DNA of 64,000 nucleotides, taken from contig SCRD01000024.1 in assembly GCA_004298155.1 (NCBI GenBank), positions 372,001 to 436,000 of the forward strand. The letters are read 5' to 3'. Origin of the DNA: Acidobacteriota bacterium. Its GTDB lineage: Bacteria > Acidobacteriota > Terriglobia > UBA7540. This document shows, piece by piece, positions 8,500 to 17,304 of the stretch. The position numbers were made by a program, and so were the translations under genes. Positions within the stretch are counted from its first letter, which is position 1; each line of letters begins with the position of its first letter. The notes beneath the pieces are model-generated. The model saw only the letters and a list, made by a program, of their open reading frames with translations. It did not search any database and had not been told where the DNA came from.

Positions 8500-10137
8500 C
8501 TATTTTGTTTTTCCCTTTCTATTCGGTTTTGCAGTCGCCTGTAATGTGGAATCGGATTTCGCCTTCGGTGGTTTCGGTGCAATTTTCTCCCTGACCTCGC
8601 GGAGAACACGGTCACAATTGACCTTGTAGTGCGCAGCTTCCCTGGTCAGCTTCGTGTCTTTGGAGGATGCGCTGCCGTAGTACGTCGGGAAACACAATTC
8701 GGAGGCCAGGGCGCAAGCCATAAGGAATTTGCCGATTTCCGCCGTGGTCATTTTGTCGAGCTTGGCTGCTGTCAGTTTCGGATAGTCCGTGTACCCACTG
8801 TTAACTGCTTTGGTCTTGGCCTCGTCCCATCCGAAGAATTTGAACAAGCGGTGCTGGCTGTCGTGGCCTAATTGCTGGAAGTAGCTTGACGCAATCAAGT
8901 CAAGCTCGTGTCGGCCAAGCTCGTTCGGAACGCGGTTTTGAACTTCGGCCAGAAGGCGCTTTCTGAATTCCTGCTGAATGCGTAGCTCCTGCGCCTGCTT
9001 CTTTCGTGCTTCCTTTTCTTCTGGGCTGAGGCCGACTGAACGGGCCGAGTGGGTTTTGCATTTCGGGTTGGTACAAACGTACAGCTTTGTTCCGGCCCGC
9101 CGGCCTTCAACGACAACGGCAGGAACGGTTGTGGGGCAGTCGCCCGCCGTCGCTTCGTTGAAGTCGGGCCGATAGAGGACGCCGGGCGCGGGCTTCTGGC
9201 CGTAATAGATAAAGGAATCGGAAACCTTCACCGGCTTTTCGCCTGCCGTTTCGATTTCCTTGATGCGAATCTGCACCAGCGCGTCCCGCTTCTGCTGGAA
9301 GCATTCCCTATCGGTACAAATGTCGGCGCGTTTGATGGAGTCGGCGAAAAGCAACGGGTTCGACCCCGACCGCTTGGGGCAAGTTGAGCAAGGCCCGGCG
9401 GCGGGCGAAAGGTTCGGGTCGTTCGCGTCGAATGGTGCGTTCGCAAGGGTCAAGTGGATTTCGCGCTGAATCCAATCGCGCAATTCACGGACGCTGACGG
9501 GGCGCGGGTCTTTGTCCCGGAGAACCGCCTTCGGCGTGCGATGCCCTGGGAAGCATTCCTCGAAGGCGCGCTCCTGGTCGCGCGGTTGCAACCGCGCAAT
9601 CTCAACAGCGTGACCGGCTGTGAGCTTGCCCGCGTAAAACGCCGCCTGGACGTTGGGTGTGAGTTCGGCGAGTCTAAGGCGCTGGTATACGTAACTGACA
9701 CTGCGGCCAACTTTCAGGGCAATATTCTCCACGGTGTAAAGTTCGGGATTCTGCTTGATAAGCGCCTTGTAGCCCAAAGCCTCGTCAAGCTCGTGGACGT
9801 TTTCCCGCTGCAAATTCTCGATGACGGCAAGCTCCAAGGCTTCGCCGTCCGTGAGGTTCACGATGCGGACGGGAATCGTTTCCTTGCCTGCGGCTTTTGA
9901 AGCTTTCCATCGTCTCTCCCCGCAGACAATTTCGTACCCGTTTGAATTCACAGGGCGGATGAGGATAGATTGCAAGACGCCGTGCGTCTTGATGTTTTCG
10001 GCCAACTCTCTGAGGGCTGCTTCATCCAAACGGCGGCGTGGGTTGGCTTTGGAGGGCTTGATTCGGTCGAGGCTAATTTCCTGAATCAGAGGGTTTGCGA
10101 CTTCCTTCGGCGTTGCGATTGCAATTGCAGTACTCAT
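8500..10137 (-). CDS. parB: ParB/RepB/Spo0J-family partition protein (545 aa)
   Basis: The N-terminal ParB CTPase/nuclease-like domain is clear: SLDRIKPSKANPRRRLD, then GVLQSILIRP and the CTP-binding box GERRWKAS, with ENLQREN about 30 residues on. An HTH region follows (ENIALKVGRSVSYVYQRLRL, AGHAVEIARL). The protein is longer than chromosomal ParB (about 300 aa). The extra C-terminal half carries a cysteine pattern (CSTCPKR, then CTDRECF, later CTNPKCKTH) that could bind zinc. Large ParB proteins of this kind are typical of plasmids and integrative elements. AAGGAG lies 9 bp before the ATG. It lies upstream of parA on the same strand and downstream of ardC. Confidence 0.9.
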   Translation of the reverse strand: MSTAIAIATPKEVANPLIQEISLDRIKPSKANPRRRLDEAALRELAENIKTHGVLQSILIRPVNSNGYEIVCGERRWKASKAAGKETIPVRIVNLTDGEALELAVIENLQRENVHELDEALGYKALIKQNPELYTVENIALKVGRSVSYVYQRLRLAELTPNVQAAFYAGKLTAGHAVEIARLQPRDQERAFEECFPGHRTPKAVLRDKDPRPVSVRELRDWIQREIHLTLANAPFDANDPNLSPAAGPCSTCPKRSGSNPLLFADSIKRADICTDRECFQQKRDALVQIRIKEIETAGEKPVKVSDSFIYYGQKPAPGVLYRPDFNEATAGDCPTTVPAVVVEGRRAGTKLYVCTNPKCKTHSARSVGLSPEEKEARKKQAQELRIQQEFRKRLLAEVQNRVPNELGRHELDLIASSYFQQLGHDSQHRLFKFFGWDEAKTKAVNSGYTDYPKLTAAKLDKMTTAEIGKFLMACALASELCFPTYYGSASSKDTKLTREAAHYKVNCDRVLREVREKIAPKPPKAKSDSTLQATAKPNRKGKTK

Positions 10138-10201
10138 CTTTTTGTCTCCTTTTAGATTTGGATTTTGTCTTGCTCGAAAAAATCGGTTGTCGTTGCTGAC
10201 A

Positions 10202-10223
10202 GACGCGCCGGTTAAGGCGCGTC
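10202..10223 (-). terminator. Hairpin spanning the ardC stop codon
   Basis: GACGCGCC and GGCGCGTC (8 bp, perfect) flank a six-base loop that contains the ardC stop codon. There is no U-tract, so it could attenuate read-through into parB or protect the ardC message. Confidence 0.4.
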
Positions 10224-11135
10224 CGTAGCATTTGCGGTTGGCCGTCCCGCGCGAAGAATCAGGTCAGCGGCGCGGAAGATTCGCTGCGCGGAGCGTTCGT
10301 TGATGCCCTGGCCTTGGTTCCAGTGCTGGATGTATCCGCGACTAAAGTCAGAGCCTGGCATTCCAAGCGATTCGCAGCAAAGTAGCGCCACGGCCTCGGC
10401 CTCTACTTCCCGGAGTTCGCGCGGCGTGTTCTCGGTGTCCGAAAGGTCTTGCTCGGCGCAATGGCCAAGGACAACGTGCGCGGCCTCATGGAAGAAGGTT
10501 TTGTGCGGCAGCGCCGCAATCGGGCTGACGGCGATTTTGCGGCCTCGCCGGGCGTAACCCTGCGCGTTGCCGTCGAGGTTCGTAAACTCGATACGCTCGA
10601 TCTTGAGCGTCTCAAGCGCCTTCTGTTCGCTCCATCCGGGAATCGGCGAGGGCTTCAGTTCCTCACCTTCCGTCTGCGCGAGCACAAACCAATGGGCCTT
10701 GTAAGTGAAATGCGTGTAGGTGAATTCTTCGCCCTGCTCACTGCCGTCCTGTTTGGTCACAGTGCGAGTGCGCTTGCAGTTGACCGGCATGCAGAGCGTC
10801 AACGCCTTCTCGCCCTTTTTCACGTACCGGCCTTGCTCCTTCCACTTTGGCCACGTGGCGAGCGGCCCCGGCTGGACGCCGCGCTCCATGCACTGAAACA
10901 AAGCCAAAAGCTGGTTGCCCAGGCTGTAGTTGTGGAAGCGGGTGTAAGCCTCGTGAATGAAGCCCGGCTTCTTCACGGCCTCTTCGAGCAACGCCGCCCA
11001 TGAAATCAGCGGTTTTCTCTCAGGCCGTCCATTGACGGACGCCCCGCCTGTGTTCGCCGTCGCCTGCGCGACGCTTGCGCCCGCCGGCTTACGGCTTGCT
11101 TCTGATGTCTGACTGGTTTTGATTTCCTCGGTCAC
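10212..11135 (-). CDS. ardC: ArdC-type antirestriction protein / zincin-like metallopeptidase (307 aa)
   Basis: An N-terminal ssDNA-binding domain of ArdC type is seen at about 45-150 (FHNYSLGNQLLALFQ, ATWPKWKEQGRYVKKGEKAL). The C-terminal zincin-like domain has the zinc motif HEAAHVVLGH (about 216-225) and a downstream ELREVEAEAVALL helix supplying the third ligand. ArdC proteins protect incoming single-stranded conjugative DNA from host restriction. The start is taken as GTG at 11135: it has AAGGAG eight bases upstream and gives the same VTEEIKT opening as the gene at 20629. The leader in front (11136-11404) is repeated before two other genes. It precedes parB in the same orientation. Confidence 0.85.
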   Translation of the reverse strand: MTEEIKTSQTSEASRKPAGASVAQATANTGGASVNGRPERKPLISWAALLEEAVKKPGFIHEAYTRFHNYSLGNQLLALFQCMERGVQPGPLATWPKWKEQGRYVKKGEKALTLCMPVNCKRTRTVTKQDGSEQGEEFTYTHFTYKAHWFVLAQTEGEELKPSPIPGWSEQKALETLKIERIEFTNLDGNAQGYARRGRKIAVSPIAALPHKTFFHEAAHVVLGHCAEQDLSDTENTPRELREVEAEAVALLCCESLGMPGSDFSRGYIQHWNQGQGINERSAQRIFRAADLILRAGRPTANATDAP

Positions 11136-11404
11136 GATGTTTTCTCCTTTTCTGCCCCGCTTCTCGCGGGGCACCCAAGGGCAGGTGGCGCGTGCTCCTG
11201 CGGTGGCTTTTGCGGGGGAGCCGAAAAAATCTCGCCAGATTGGAATGGAAAAAACTCGCCTGATTTTTTTGGAGGGACCGCAACCCGAAGGGCCGGGATT
11301 AGATGGAAGCCAAGCCTGCGACCGCTAGGCGCACGGGTATCCGCCCACCTGCCGTGCCCGCGAGAACAAGGGACGCTAGAAAAGGAGTGTGACCGGGGAA
11401 ATCA
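11136..11404 (-). promoter_or_regulatory. Structured leader, copy A (before ardC)
   Basis: This non-coding element is shared with 20630-20881 and 25763-25998. In + coordinates, GGGGCAC (11168-11174) pairs with GTGCCC (11354-11359), and GGCAGGTGG (11180-11188) pairs with CCACCTGCC (11345-11353), closing a roughly 190-nt domain. A second hairpin, TGCCCCGC (11153-11160) with GCGGGGCA (11166-11173), sits just before the Shine-Dalgarno and reuses the same bases, so the two folds exclude each other. It could be a regulatory RNA leader or a single-stranded-DNA promoter. Confidence 0.75.
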
Positions 11405-11731
11405 AGGCGTGGGAAGAATCTGAGGCCGCAACCGCGGCTTGGATGCTAGTCGGCAGATGGTCCGTTATTGCGACTACTTGCCAATAGCCAACGGTCCGCC
11501 AGATTAGTTCTTGCCCACCAAGGCGTTTATCGGTACCGATGTCAAAAGCCAATGTGGAAAACAGTGCGCCCCATCTCGGAGAGGTGTAGAATCGATGCGG
11601 TTCGCCATTGCTTAGTCATTGATTTATGTGCAAACCTTCTGAAGCTCTGCTGGATATTCGTTTGGGACTCCCCCTCCGTTCGACCAGAGCTTCCGATTTA
11701 TGATGTGTTCAAATTACGACATGCGACGGAA
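11405..11731. other. Intergenic region between leader A and the ABC-3C cassette
   Basis: About 330 bp of divergent intergenic DNA. The plus-strand frame runs open into the effector gene from 11468, but residues upstream of 11732 look non-coding. I see no clear promoter or repeat. Confidence 0.4.
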
Positions 11732-12694
11732 ATGAAATACGCTTACGAAAACCTGGGGGACGAGCAATTCGAGACGCTGATCATCTTTCTTTGCCAAAGA
11801 CTTCTCGGAATCGGCGTGCAGGGCTTCTCAAAAGGGAAAGATGGCGGACGCGACGCGAAGTTCGTCGGAACAGCCGAACTCCACCCCAGCAAAGCCTCTC
11901 CGTGGAGCGGCACCACGATCATCCAGGCGAAGCACACCAATGGGTACAACAAGAGCTTCTCAGAGACGGACTTCCACAATCCGAAGCCGGACACGACCAG
12001 CGTTCTCGCCGAGGAGATTCCCCGCATCAAACAGCTCCATGACGGAAAGGAGCTCGACAATTACATGCTTTTGGCCAATCGGCGCCTCGCCGGAAACGCC
12101 GAAAGCATGATCGTCGGTTACATTTCCGACAAAACCGGGGTTCCTAAGCCATCCATTTATCTTTGTGGGCTAGAACAACTGGAAATTTGGCTGAAGAAGT
12201 TTCCGGACGTCGCCACCGATGCCAAACTGGACTTGGTGGACTCACCTTTGATCGTCAGTCCCGACGAGCTGGCCGAGGTCGTGCAGGCATTCGCTGACCA
12301 CAAAGCAACGATTACTGCTGTTCTCGATAATCCGCCAACAGATCGCGTCAGCTACGCCAAAAAGAACGCCACCAACAACATGACGAAGGATTATGCAGAC
12401 GCACTGCTGAAGTATTACCTGAAGGAAACGCCGCAAATTCAGAGTTTTCTGGCGGCGCCCGAGAATCTCGAATTGCTTCGCCGGTACGAAACCACCATCG
12501 AGGAATTTCAGCTCAAGATCATCGCCAAGCGCAAGGATTACCAGAGCTTCGACGAGGTCATGAATTACTTGATAGACTTATTGTTCGAGAGGGACCCAAT
12601 CCTGAGAAGGCACAAGCGTCTGACGCGGACGCTTCTCTTTTACATGTACTGGCATTGCGACATCGGAGAATCAGTTGATATTACGGCCAACTAA
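11732..12694 (+). CDS. ABC-3C system effector with restriction-endonuclease-like domain (320 aa)
   Basis: The N-terminal 90 residues resemble PD-(D/E)xK nuclease-like domains: QFETLIIFLCQRLLGIGVQG, then KGKDGGRDAKF with Asp41, and IIQAKH with Gln65-Ala-Lys67. A helical C-terminal region typical of ABC-3C effectors follows, ending near RRHKRLTRTLLFYMYWHCDI. ABC-three-component systems are predicted anti-invader modules in which the ATPase senses foreign nucleic acid and the middle component links it to a toxic effector. The start at 11732 is chosen because similarity begins at KYAYENLGDEQFETL; only a weak ACGGA precedes it. It overlaps the next gene by 20 bp. Confidence 0.75.
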   Translation: MKYAYENLGDEQFETLIIFLCQRLLGIGVQGFSKGKDGGRDAKFVGTAELHPSKASPWSGTTIIQAKHTNGYNKSFSETDFHNPKPDTTSVLAEEIPRIKQLHDGKELDNYMLLANRRLAGNAESMIVGYISDKTGVPKPSIYLCGLEQLEIWLKKFPDVATDAKLDLVDSPLIVSPDELAEVVQAFADHKATITAVLDNPPTDRVSYAKKNATNNMTKDYADALLKYYLKETPQIQSFLAAPENLELLRRYETTIEEFQLKIIAKRKDYQSFDEVMNYLIDLLFERDPILRRHKRLTRTLLFYMYWHCDIGESVDITAN

Positions 12695-12917
12695 ACATGC
12701 CCATCCGGATCGCACGGTAATCAGCCTGTCTATTTTCCTCCTCGCTCGCCTCAAAGTGCGTCGACTGGAGGACTATGACAGCCTTCGCAAATTCGCCAAG
12801 CGGAGCGTGAAGGGCGGCGACGTCCTGTTTTTCCCGGCACTGAATTTTCTTTTCCTGATGGGACTGATCGAGTACCGCCCCAAAACTGACTCAGTGGAAT
12901 ATCTCGGACCCCAATGA
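12675..12917 (+). CDS. ABC-3C middle component (80 aa)
   Basis: The opening LRPTKHAHPDRTVISLSIFL matches the usual start of ABC-3C middle components (a Pro-x-Lys-His-x-x-Pro-Asp pattern), followed by a winged-helix-like body ending LFLMGLIEYRPKTDSVEYL. The family links the ATPase and the effector. It starts with TTG inside the end of the effector gene, and its stop overlaps the ATPase start (ATGA), so all three genes are translationally coupled in a standard ABC-3C order. The short length fits the family. Confidence 0.75.
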   Translation: MILRPTKHAHPDRTVISLSIFLLARLKVRRLEDYDSLRKFAKRSVKGGDVLFFPALNFLFLMGLIEYRPKTDSVEYLGPQ

Positions 12918-14710
12918 AGCTATCGAAGCTTTACTGCAATAAACCCGAAATATTCGGGCCGATTGACTTCGTCGCTGGCCTGAACACGGTTATCGCCGAA
13001 ATCCGGCTTCCCGAGAACAAAGCGAAGGATACCCACAACCTGGGAAAGACCACACTGGGCAAACTTCTCGACTTTTGCTTTCTGCTAGGTAAGGATCCAA
13101 ACTTTTTCATCTTCAAGCACCTTGACCGGTTTCAGGAATTCGTCTTCTACCTTGAAATAGAGCTTGCCGACTCCTCATTCCTAACAGTCCGCCGCGGTGT
13201 TGAAGAGGCCACCAGGATTAGCTTCAAAAAGCACGAAGCGGGTCATCAAGATTTTTCAGCACTGCCCGAAAGCAGTTGGGATCATTTCGGATTACCATTC
13301 GAGCGCGCAAAGGAAATGCTGGATAGTCTTATGGATTGGCGTGCCCTGAACCCGTGGTCCTACCGTAAGATTATCGGGTATCTCCTACGCTCGCAGGAGG
13401 ATTACGGCGATGTATTCCAGCTCAAAAAATTCGCTGCGGCTCATGCCGACTGGAAGCCGTTCCTGGCCCACATTCTGGGATTTAACGCCAAACTGATCGA
13501 AGATCACTATAAGAAGGAAGAGGACCTGCAAAAAAAACAGGCCACCGTGAACACGATCATGAACGAGCTGGGCGGTTCGGTCGAAGATCTCAGCAAGATC
13601 GAGGGTTTACTGCTACTGAAGCAGAAGGAAGCTGAGAAAAGACAAAGACTTCTTGACGCGTTTGATTTTCGCAGTCAGGACAAGGACCGGACGAAGCAGA
13701 TCGTCGGTGAGACGGACACGAAGATTGCGGAATTGAATGCTGAACGCTATTCGCTCAATCAAAATCGCAAGAAGATACTCACCTCGCTCGAAGAGGACCA
13801 GATTTTGTTCAATCCCGAAGAAGCTGAGGAGCTTTTTAGGGAAGCCGGCGTTCTTTTCAAAGACCAGATCAAAAGAGACTTCGAGCAACTTATATCGTTC
13901 AATCGAGCTATCACGAACGAACGTCGCGGCTATCTTCAGGAAGAACTTGCCGAGATCGAGGCGCGTCTCAAGACCATCAATTCAGAATTGACCGCGCTTG
14001 GTAAGCGCCGCTCCGACATACTCTCCTTCCTCAGCTCAACCGATGTTTTTCTCAAGTACAAACAAGTTTCCGATGACCTTGTTACGCTTCGGGCAGACAT
14101 TGCGTCGCTCGAACGGCAGCGTGGCTTTCTGAGCAGGTTGCAACAGCTCCGCGCGGAGATCCGAGCCATCAATGAAGAACGCCAGCATCTCCAGACACAA
14201 ATCGAAGACGACGTAGAAATGCAAAACTCTGATGCCAAGAGCCTCTTTTCTGCCATCCGCGTATTCTTCAACGACATTGTTGAAGACGTTATCGACCGCA
14301 AGGCTCTACTTAGCGTCTCGCCCAATACGGAAGGCCACCTCGAGTTCAAAGTTGAAATCCTCGACGAGTCCGGAAGGACAACCAGCGCGGATAAAGGCCA
14401 CACGTACCGCAAACTTCTCTGCATCGCCTTCGACATGGCGCTTATCCGGGCGCACCTCGACCAAAGATTCCCAAGGTTCGTATACCACGATGGCGTCTTC
14501 GAATCTCTGGATGACCGAAAGAAGGAAAACCTTCTTGCCGTAATCCGGTCGTATGCTGATATAGGGATTCAGTCGGTGGTTACGCTGATTGATTCCGACT
14601 TACCGCCGAGGAGAGACGAAGAGGGTCCAGTTTTCACAAACGAGGAAGTTATCCTCACGCTACATGACGAGAACGAACAGGGCAGGTTATTCCGCTCAAA
14701 GCCGTGGTGA
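12914..14710 (+). CDS. ABC-3C ATPase, DUF2326-type SMC-like protein (598 aa)
   Basis: The Walker A motif is NLGKTTLGKLLDF (about 42-54). A long coiled coil spans about 200-450 (LQKKQATVNTIM, KQKEAEKRQRLLD, RLQQLRAEIRAINEERQHL). The C-terminal ATPase half ends with FVYHDGVFESLDDRKKENLL, the ABC-type Walker B and D-loop region. This is the SMC/RecN-like DUF2326 ATPase of ABC-3C systems, thought to sense DNA or invader structures. No transmembrane segment is seen. It is the last gene of the cassette and is convergent with DUF72. Confidence 0.8.
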   Translation: MKLSKLYCNKPEIFGPIDFVAGLNTVIAEIRLPENKAKDTHNLGKTTLGKLLDFCFLLGKDPNFFIFKHLDRFQEFVFYLEIELADSSFLTVRRGVEEATRISFKKHEAGHQDFSALPESSWDHFGLPFERAKEMLDSLMDWRALNPWSYRKIIGYLLRSQEDYGDVFQLKKFAAAHADWKPFLAHILGFNAKLIEDHYKKEEDLQKKQATVNTIMNELGGSVEDLSKIEGLLLLKQKEAEKRQRLLDAFDFRSQDKDRTKQIVGETDTKIAELNAERYSLNQNRKKILTSLEEDQILFNPEEAEELFREAGVLFKDQIKRDFEQLISFNRAITNERRGYLQEELAEIEARLKTINSELTALGKRRSDILSFLSSTDVFLKYKQVSDDLVTLRADIASLERQRGFLSRLQQLRAEIRAINEERQHLQTQIEDDVEMQNSDAKSLFSAIRVFFNDIVEDVIDRKALLSVSPNTEGHLEFKVEILDESGRTTSADKGHTYRKLLCIAFDMALIRAHLDQRFPRFVYHDGVFESLDDRKKENLLAVIRSYADIGIQSVVTLIDSDLPPRRDEEGPVFTNEEVILTLHDENEQGRLFRSKPW

Positions 14711-14797
14711 TCGTGGTAGTCCTGATCGCCATGAAACCCTTCTTGGTAGATGATCTGTAAATATCAGTGCCTTGCGGTCATGTTGAAATATGTCGCG

Positions 14798-15667
14798 TCA
14801 AAACAGCATGGTCTGCCGAGGAGAGTCCGAAGATGGCCGGGCAGTTTCTGCGTTGTACCTGCCGATGGTTCGGACCAACATCTCGCTGAGCAATCTCGCC
14901 GACTCGAAGGCCGCACCACCGTAATGATTATTCTGGTAGGCGTAGATTGTGAGGCGGAGCTTCAGCAATTTCTGCATCGCGGGCAGCCATTCTTCCATTT
15001 CCTCGGTGCGATCAATCACGAGTTTGTTCCAGACCGTCGTGATCTCTTCGATCCGCTTGCGGTCGCCGAGAAAGCGAATGTAAGTAAAGTCGGCGGTGAC
15101 CGGATCGCCCGTCTCGAACAGCTCGCGGGGCCGAGGCATCCAGGCGTGATCCACTAGGGCGAGCGCGACGCCATGCCTTCGGAGGACTGAATAGAGCTTT
15201 TCCGAAAGCCAATTCTTGTTCCTGACTTCCACAACCCACTTGTGATCTTTCGGCAGTTGCTTCAGGAACGGCTCAAGCCTTTCGAGGAAAAATCCCACGC
15301 CGCGAAATTTCTGCTTGTTGAAGTAAGGAAATTGAAGCAGCAGCGGGCCAAGCTTGTCGCCCAAGAGGTCCATCACCTTTTCGAACGCCTTGAGGTCGTC
15401 CTCGGCATCGAGGAGCATCTTCGCGTGCGTAATTTGCTGAGGCACCTTGGCCGTGAAGGTGAAACCCTGGGGCGTGCGCTCGCGCCACTGCTCGACGGTC
15501 TTGGCCGAAGGCACGCGATAAAACGTACTGTCAATTTCCACCGTGTCGAACTCGCGCGAATATATCTGCAAAAAGTCTTGCGGCTTGGTGTTGGTGGGAT
15601 AAAAACTGCCAATCCAGCCCTCACCGGTCCAGCTCGATGTCCCCAGCCGAATCCGCCCGTCACTCAT
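14798..15667 (-). CDS. DUF72 family TIM-barrel protein (289 aa)
   Basis: The opening IRLGTSSWTGEGWIGSFYP and the segments FDTVEIDSTFYRVPS, FTFTAKVPQQITH and LGPLLLQFPYF are diagnostic of DUF72 (YecE-like). These soluble proteins have a TIM-barrel fold with an unknown, possibly nuclease-like, activity. The ATG at 15667 is preferred; the upstream extension to 15751 shows no conservation. It is convergent with the ABC-3C ATPase gene and has no obvious functional partner here. Confidence 0.85.
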   Translation of the reverse strand: MSDGRIRLGTSSWTGEGWIGSFYPTNTKPQDFLQIYSREFDTVEIDSTFYRVPSAKTVEQWRERTPQGFTFTAKVPQQITHAKMLLDAEDDLKAFEKVMDLLGDKLGPLLLQFPYFNKQKFRGVGFFLERLEPFLKQLPKDHKWVVEVRNKNWLSEKLYSVLRRHGVALALVDHAWMPRPRELFETGDPVTADFTYIRFLGDRKRIEEITTVWNKLVIDRTEEMEEWLPAMQKLLKLRLTIYAYQNNHYGGAAFESARLLSEMLVRTIGRYNAETARPSSDSPRQTMLF

Positions 15668-15759
15668 AATTGGAATTCTAACACTCCAAAAGCAAGTGGC
15701 ATGGGGAAGTCGGTTCCGAAACCAAGTGACGGGGGAATTGCATTGAGCCAATCAATCGT

Positions 15760-15987
15760 TTACCCGTCCTTCTTTCGGCGCGGCTTTGACTTACGCTTGT
15801 TTGGGACCCGTTTCACAATTTCGATTGGCCCTATTTTTATCCGCAGAAGCTCCGAGCAATTGAACTCCTCCACGATACGGCGCAGGGGGCGATAAAAAGG
15901 TATGAGGAAAACCAGCACGGAGATAGTCCAGACGAGCGGCCAGACGAGAGATATGATTTTAACCCACCTGATCAGCTCCGCGCTCAT
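15760..15987 (-). CDS. Small single-span membrane protein (75 aa)
   Basis: One long hydrophobic stretch (IISLVWPLVWTISVLVFLIPFY cannot be shown in full; about residues 11-32) is followed by a soluble tail with IKIGPIEIV and a very basic end (KRKSKPRRKK). This is typical of a small inner-membrane protein with a cytosolic basic tail. I recognise no family. It lies alone between DUF72 and a hypothetical gene. Confidence 0.5.
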   Translation of the reverse strand: MSAELIRWVKIISLVWPLVWTISVLVFLIPFYRPLRRIVEEFNCSELLRIKIGPIEIVKRVPNKRKSKPRRKKDG

Positions 15988-16224
15988 ACATCCTCCTAGC
16001 TCAGTGACGCCGTAATTATTTTCGAGCCTACGCTAAATGAGTACTAAGCTTCGGGTGCATGGATCAAGGAGCGAATTTCGGAGGTGGGGTAGGGGGGATG
16101 GTCAGGATTCTGTCCCAGGACAAATTCACGGTCCAGGGGACGGGGGGCCGCTATCATTTTTGTTATGAGTAGGAGTCTACCTCGGGTCCGCCGGTGCCTT
16201 CGGGTGGCGCGTACGGCGGTTTTA

Positions 16225-17124
16225 TTAGACAGGATTCATGGCTGGAGGACGGATGTACCATTCGCTTGTCAGAAAGTTCTCAATTAACGCGTCCATTATC
16301 CTCACTCGCTCGGCATCTTGCTTGAAACGAGATATTTCGCGCGCGACAGAACTGCCGTCGTCGGATACGTTAGCTCGAAGGAACCTATTTTCGAAAAAGG
16401 CGATTCGCCTGAGGGTGTCTGCGACGTTCATGCGCGGCGAAGAATGCTCTTCGAAGAGGCATCGAAAAACATAGGCCGTGGATGGTCGTTCGAAGGGCCA
16501 GCCGATGTCAAGAACCGCCTTCATTGTCATTTTGGAGTCCGCAACAGTGAAAGTTTTCGCGGACTGCTCCAGTTTTTCCAAACTGGTAATTGCGCTGTCA
16601 AAAGCCTCTCCTAGATCTCGCCGTAGAAGTGCCTCCCGAAGTCCGCTGTACTCCCCCTTCAGTCGGCTCAGTTTGTCGCGCATGGGTTTCACGATTTCTC
16701 GCGTTTTTGCGAGCAGGTGGCTGTGGTCGGCTTCAATAGCCCGTCCGGCAGGGTAAGAATCGTGTTTTGCAGCTTCGCGCCTGAACATCTCTTCACAAAA
16801 CTTGCAGACGGTCATCATGGGCTTGCCTTGTAGCTCTTTAAGGAAACCCGAGAGAAAAAGATCAGGGTTGACCATCTGTCGAATGAAAACACGCGGAATC
16901 GGAGCGCACAGCACAACACCTTTTTGTGAGACAAATGCGGGGGTCATGTACCGTGGATCACTCCATGGGTCTTCGCCTGCGGGCGGCATTTCATCCTCAT
17001 CTAACGTAATTCCAACTTCCGCGAAAATGGACGGATCAATTTCAGGGAGTCCAGCCGCACGCCGCTTTGCGTTTAGCGAGTCCAATTCATCTTGCGAAGG
17101 TATATTTTGACGAAGCGATTTCAT
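16225..17124 (-). CDS. Hypothetical protein with CxxC and HxH residues (299 aa)
   Basis: I do not recognise this protein. The N-terminal 60 residues look disordered and acidic (TLDEDEMPPAGEDPWSD). A CKFCEEMF motif with Cys107/Cys110 and DHSH with His134/His136 could form one zinc site. From about 140 to 200 the sequence is strongly helical (KPMRDKLSRLKGEYSGLREA) and may form a coiled coil. A mostly helical C-terminus follows. It lies between a small membrane-protein gene and the SIR2 gene, and looks independent. Confidence 0.55.
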   Translation of the reverse strand: MKSLRQNIPSQDELDSLNAKRRAAGLPEIDPSIFAEVGITLDEDEMPPAGEDPWSDPRYMTPAFVSQKGVVLCAPIPRVFIRQMVNPDLFLSGFLKELQGKPMMTVCKFCEEMFRREAAKHDSYPAGRAIEADHSHLLAKTREIVKPMRDKLSRLKGEYSGLREALLRRDLGEAFDSAITSLEKLEQSAKTFTVADSKMTMKAVLDIGWPFERPSTAYVFRCLFEEHSSPRMNVADTLRRIAFFENRFLRANVSDDGSSVAREISRFKQDAERVRIMDALIENFLTSEWYIRPPAMNPV

Positions 17125-17304
17125 TTGGCACCTGGTTATTCTTCCTGGCTCCGACGAGTCAGAGGCGAGTGACAGTAGGAACGATGTATAGACGGGCCTA
17201 CTGGGGCTTGTGACATGTGCGTATCGGCCGGGTCCGCAGAATGTGGCCTTCGTTGTACTACAAAAATCCTCTTCCTTAGCTCAGTGGTGCAGGACCGTTG
17301 TCGA

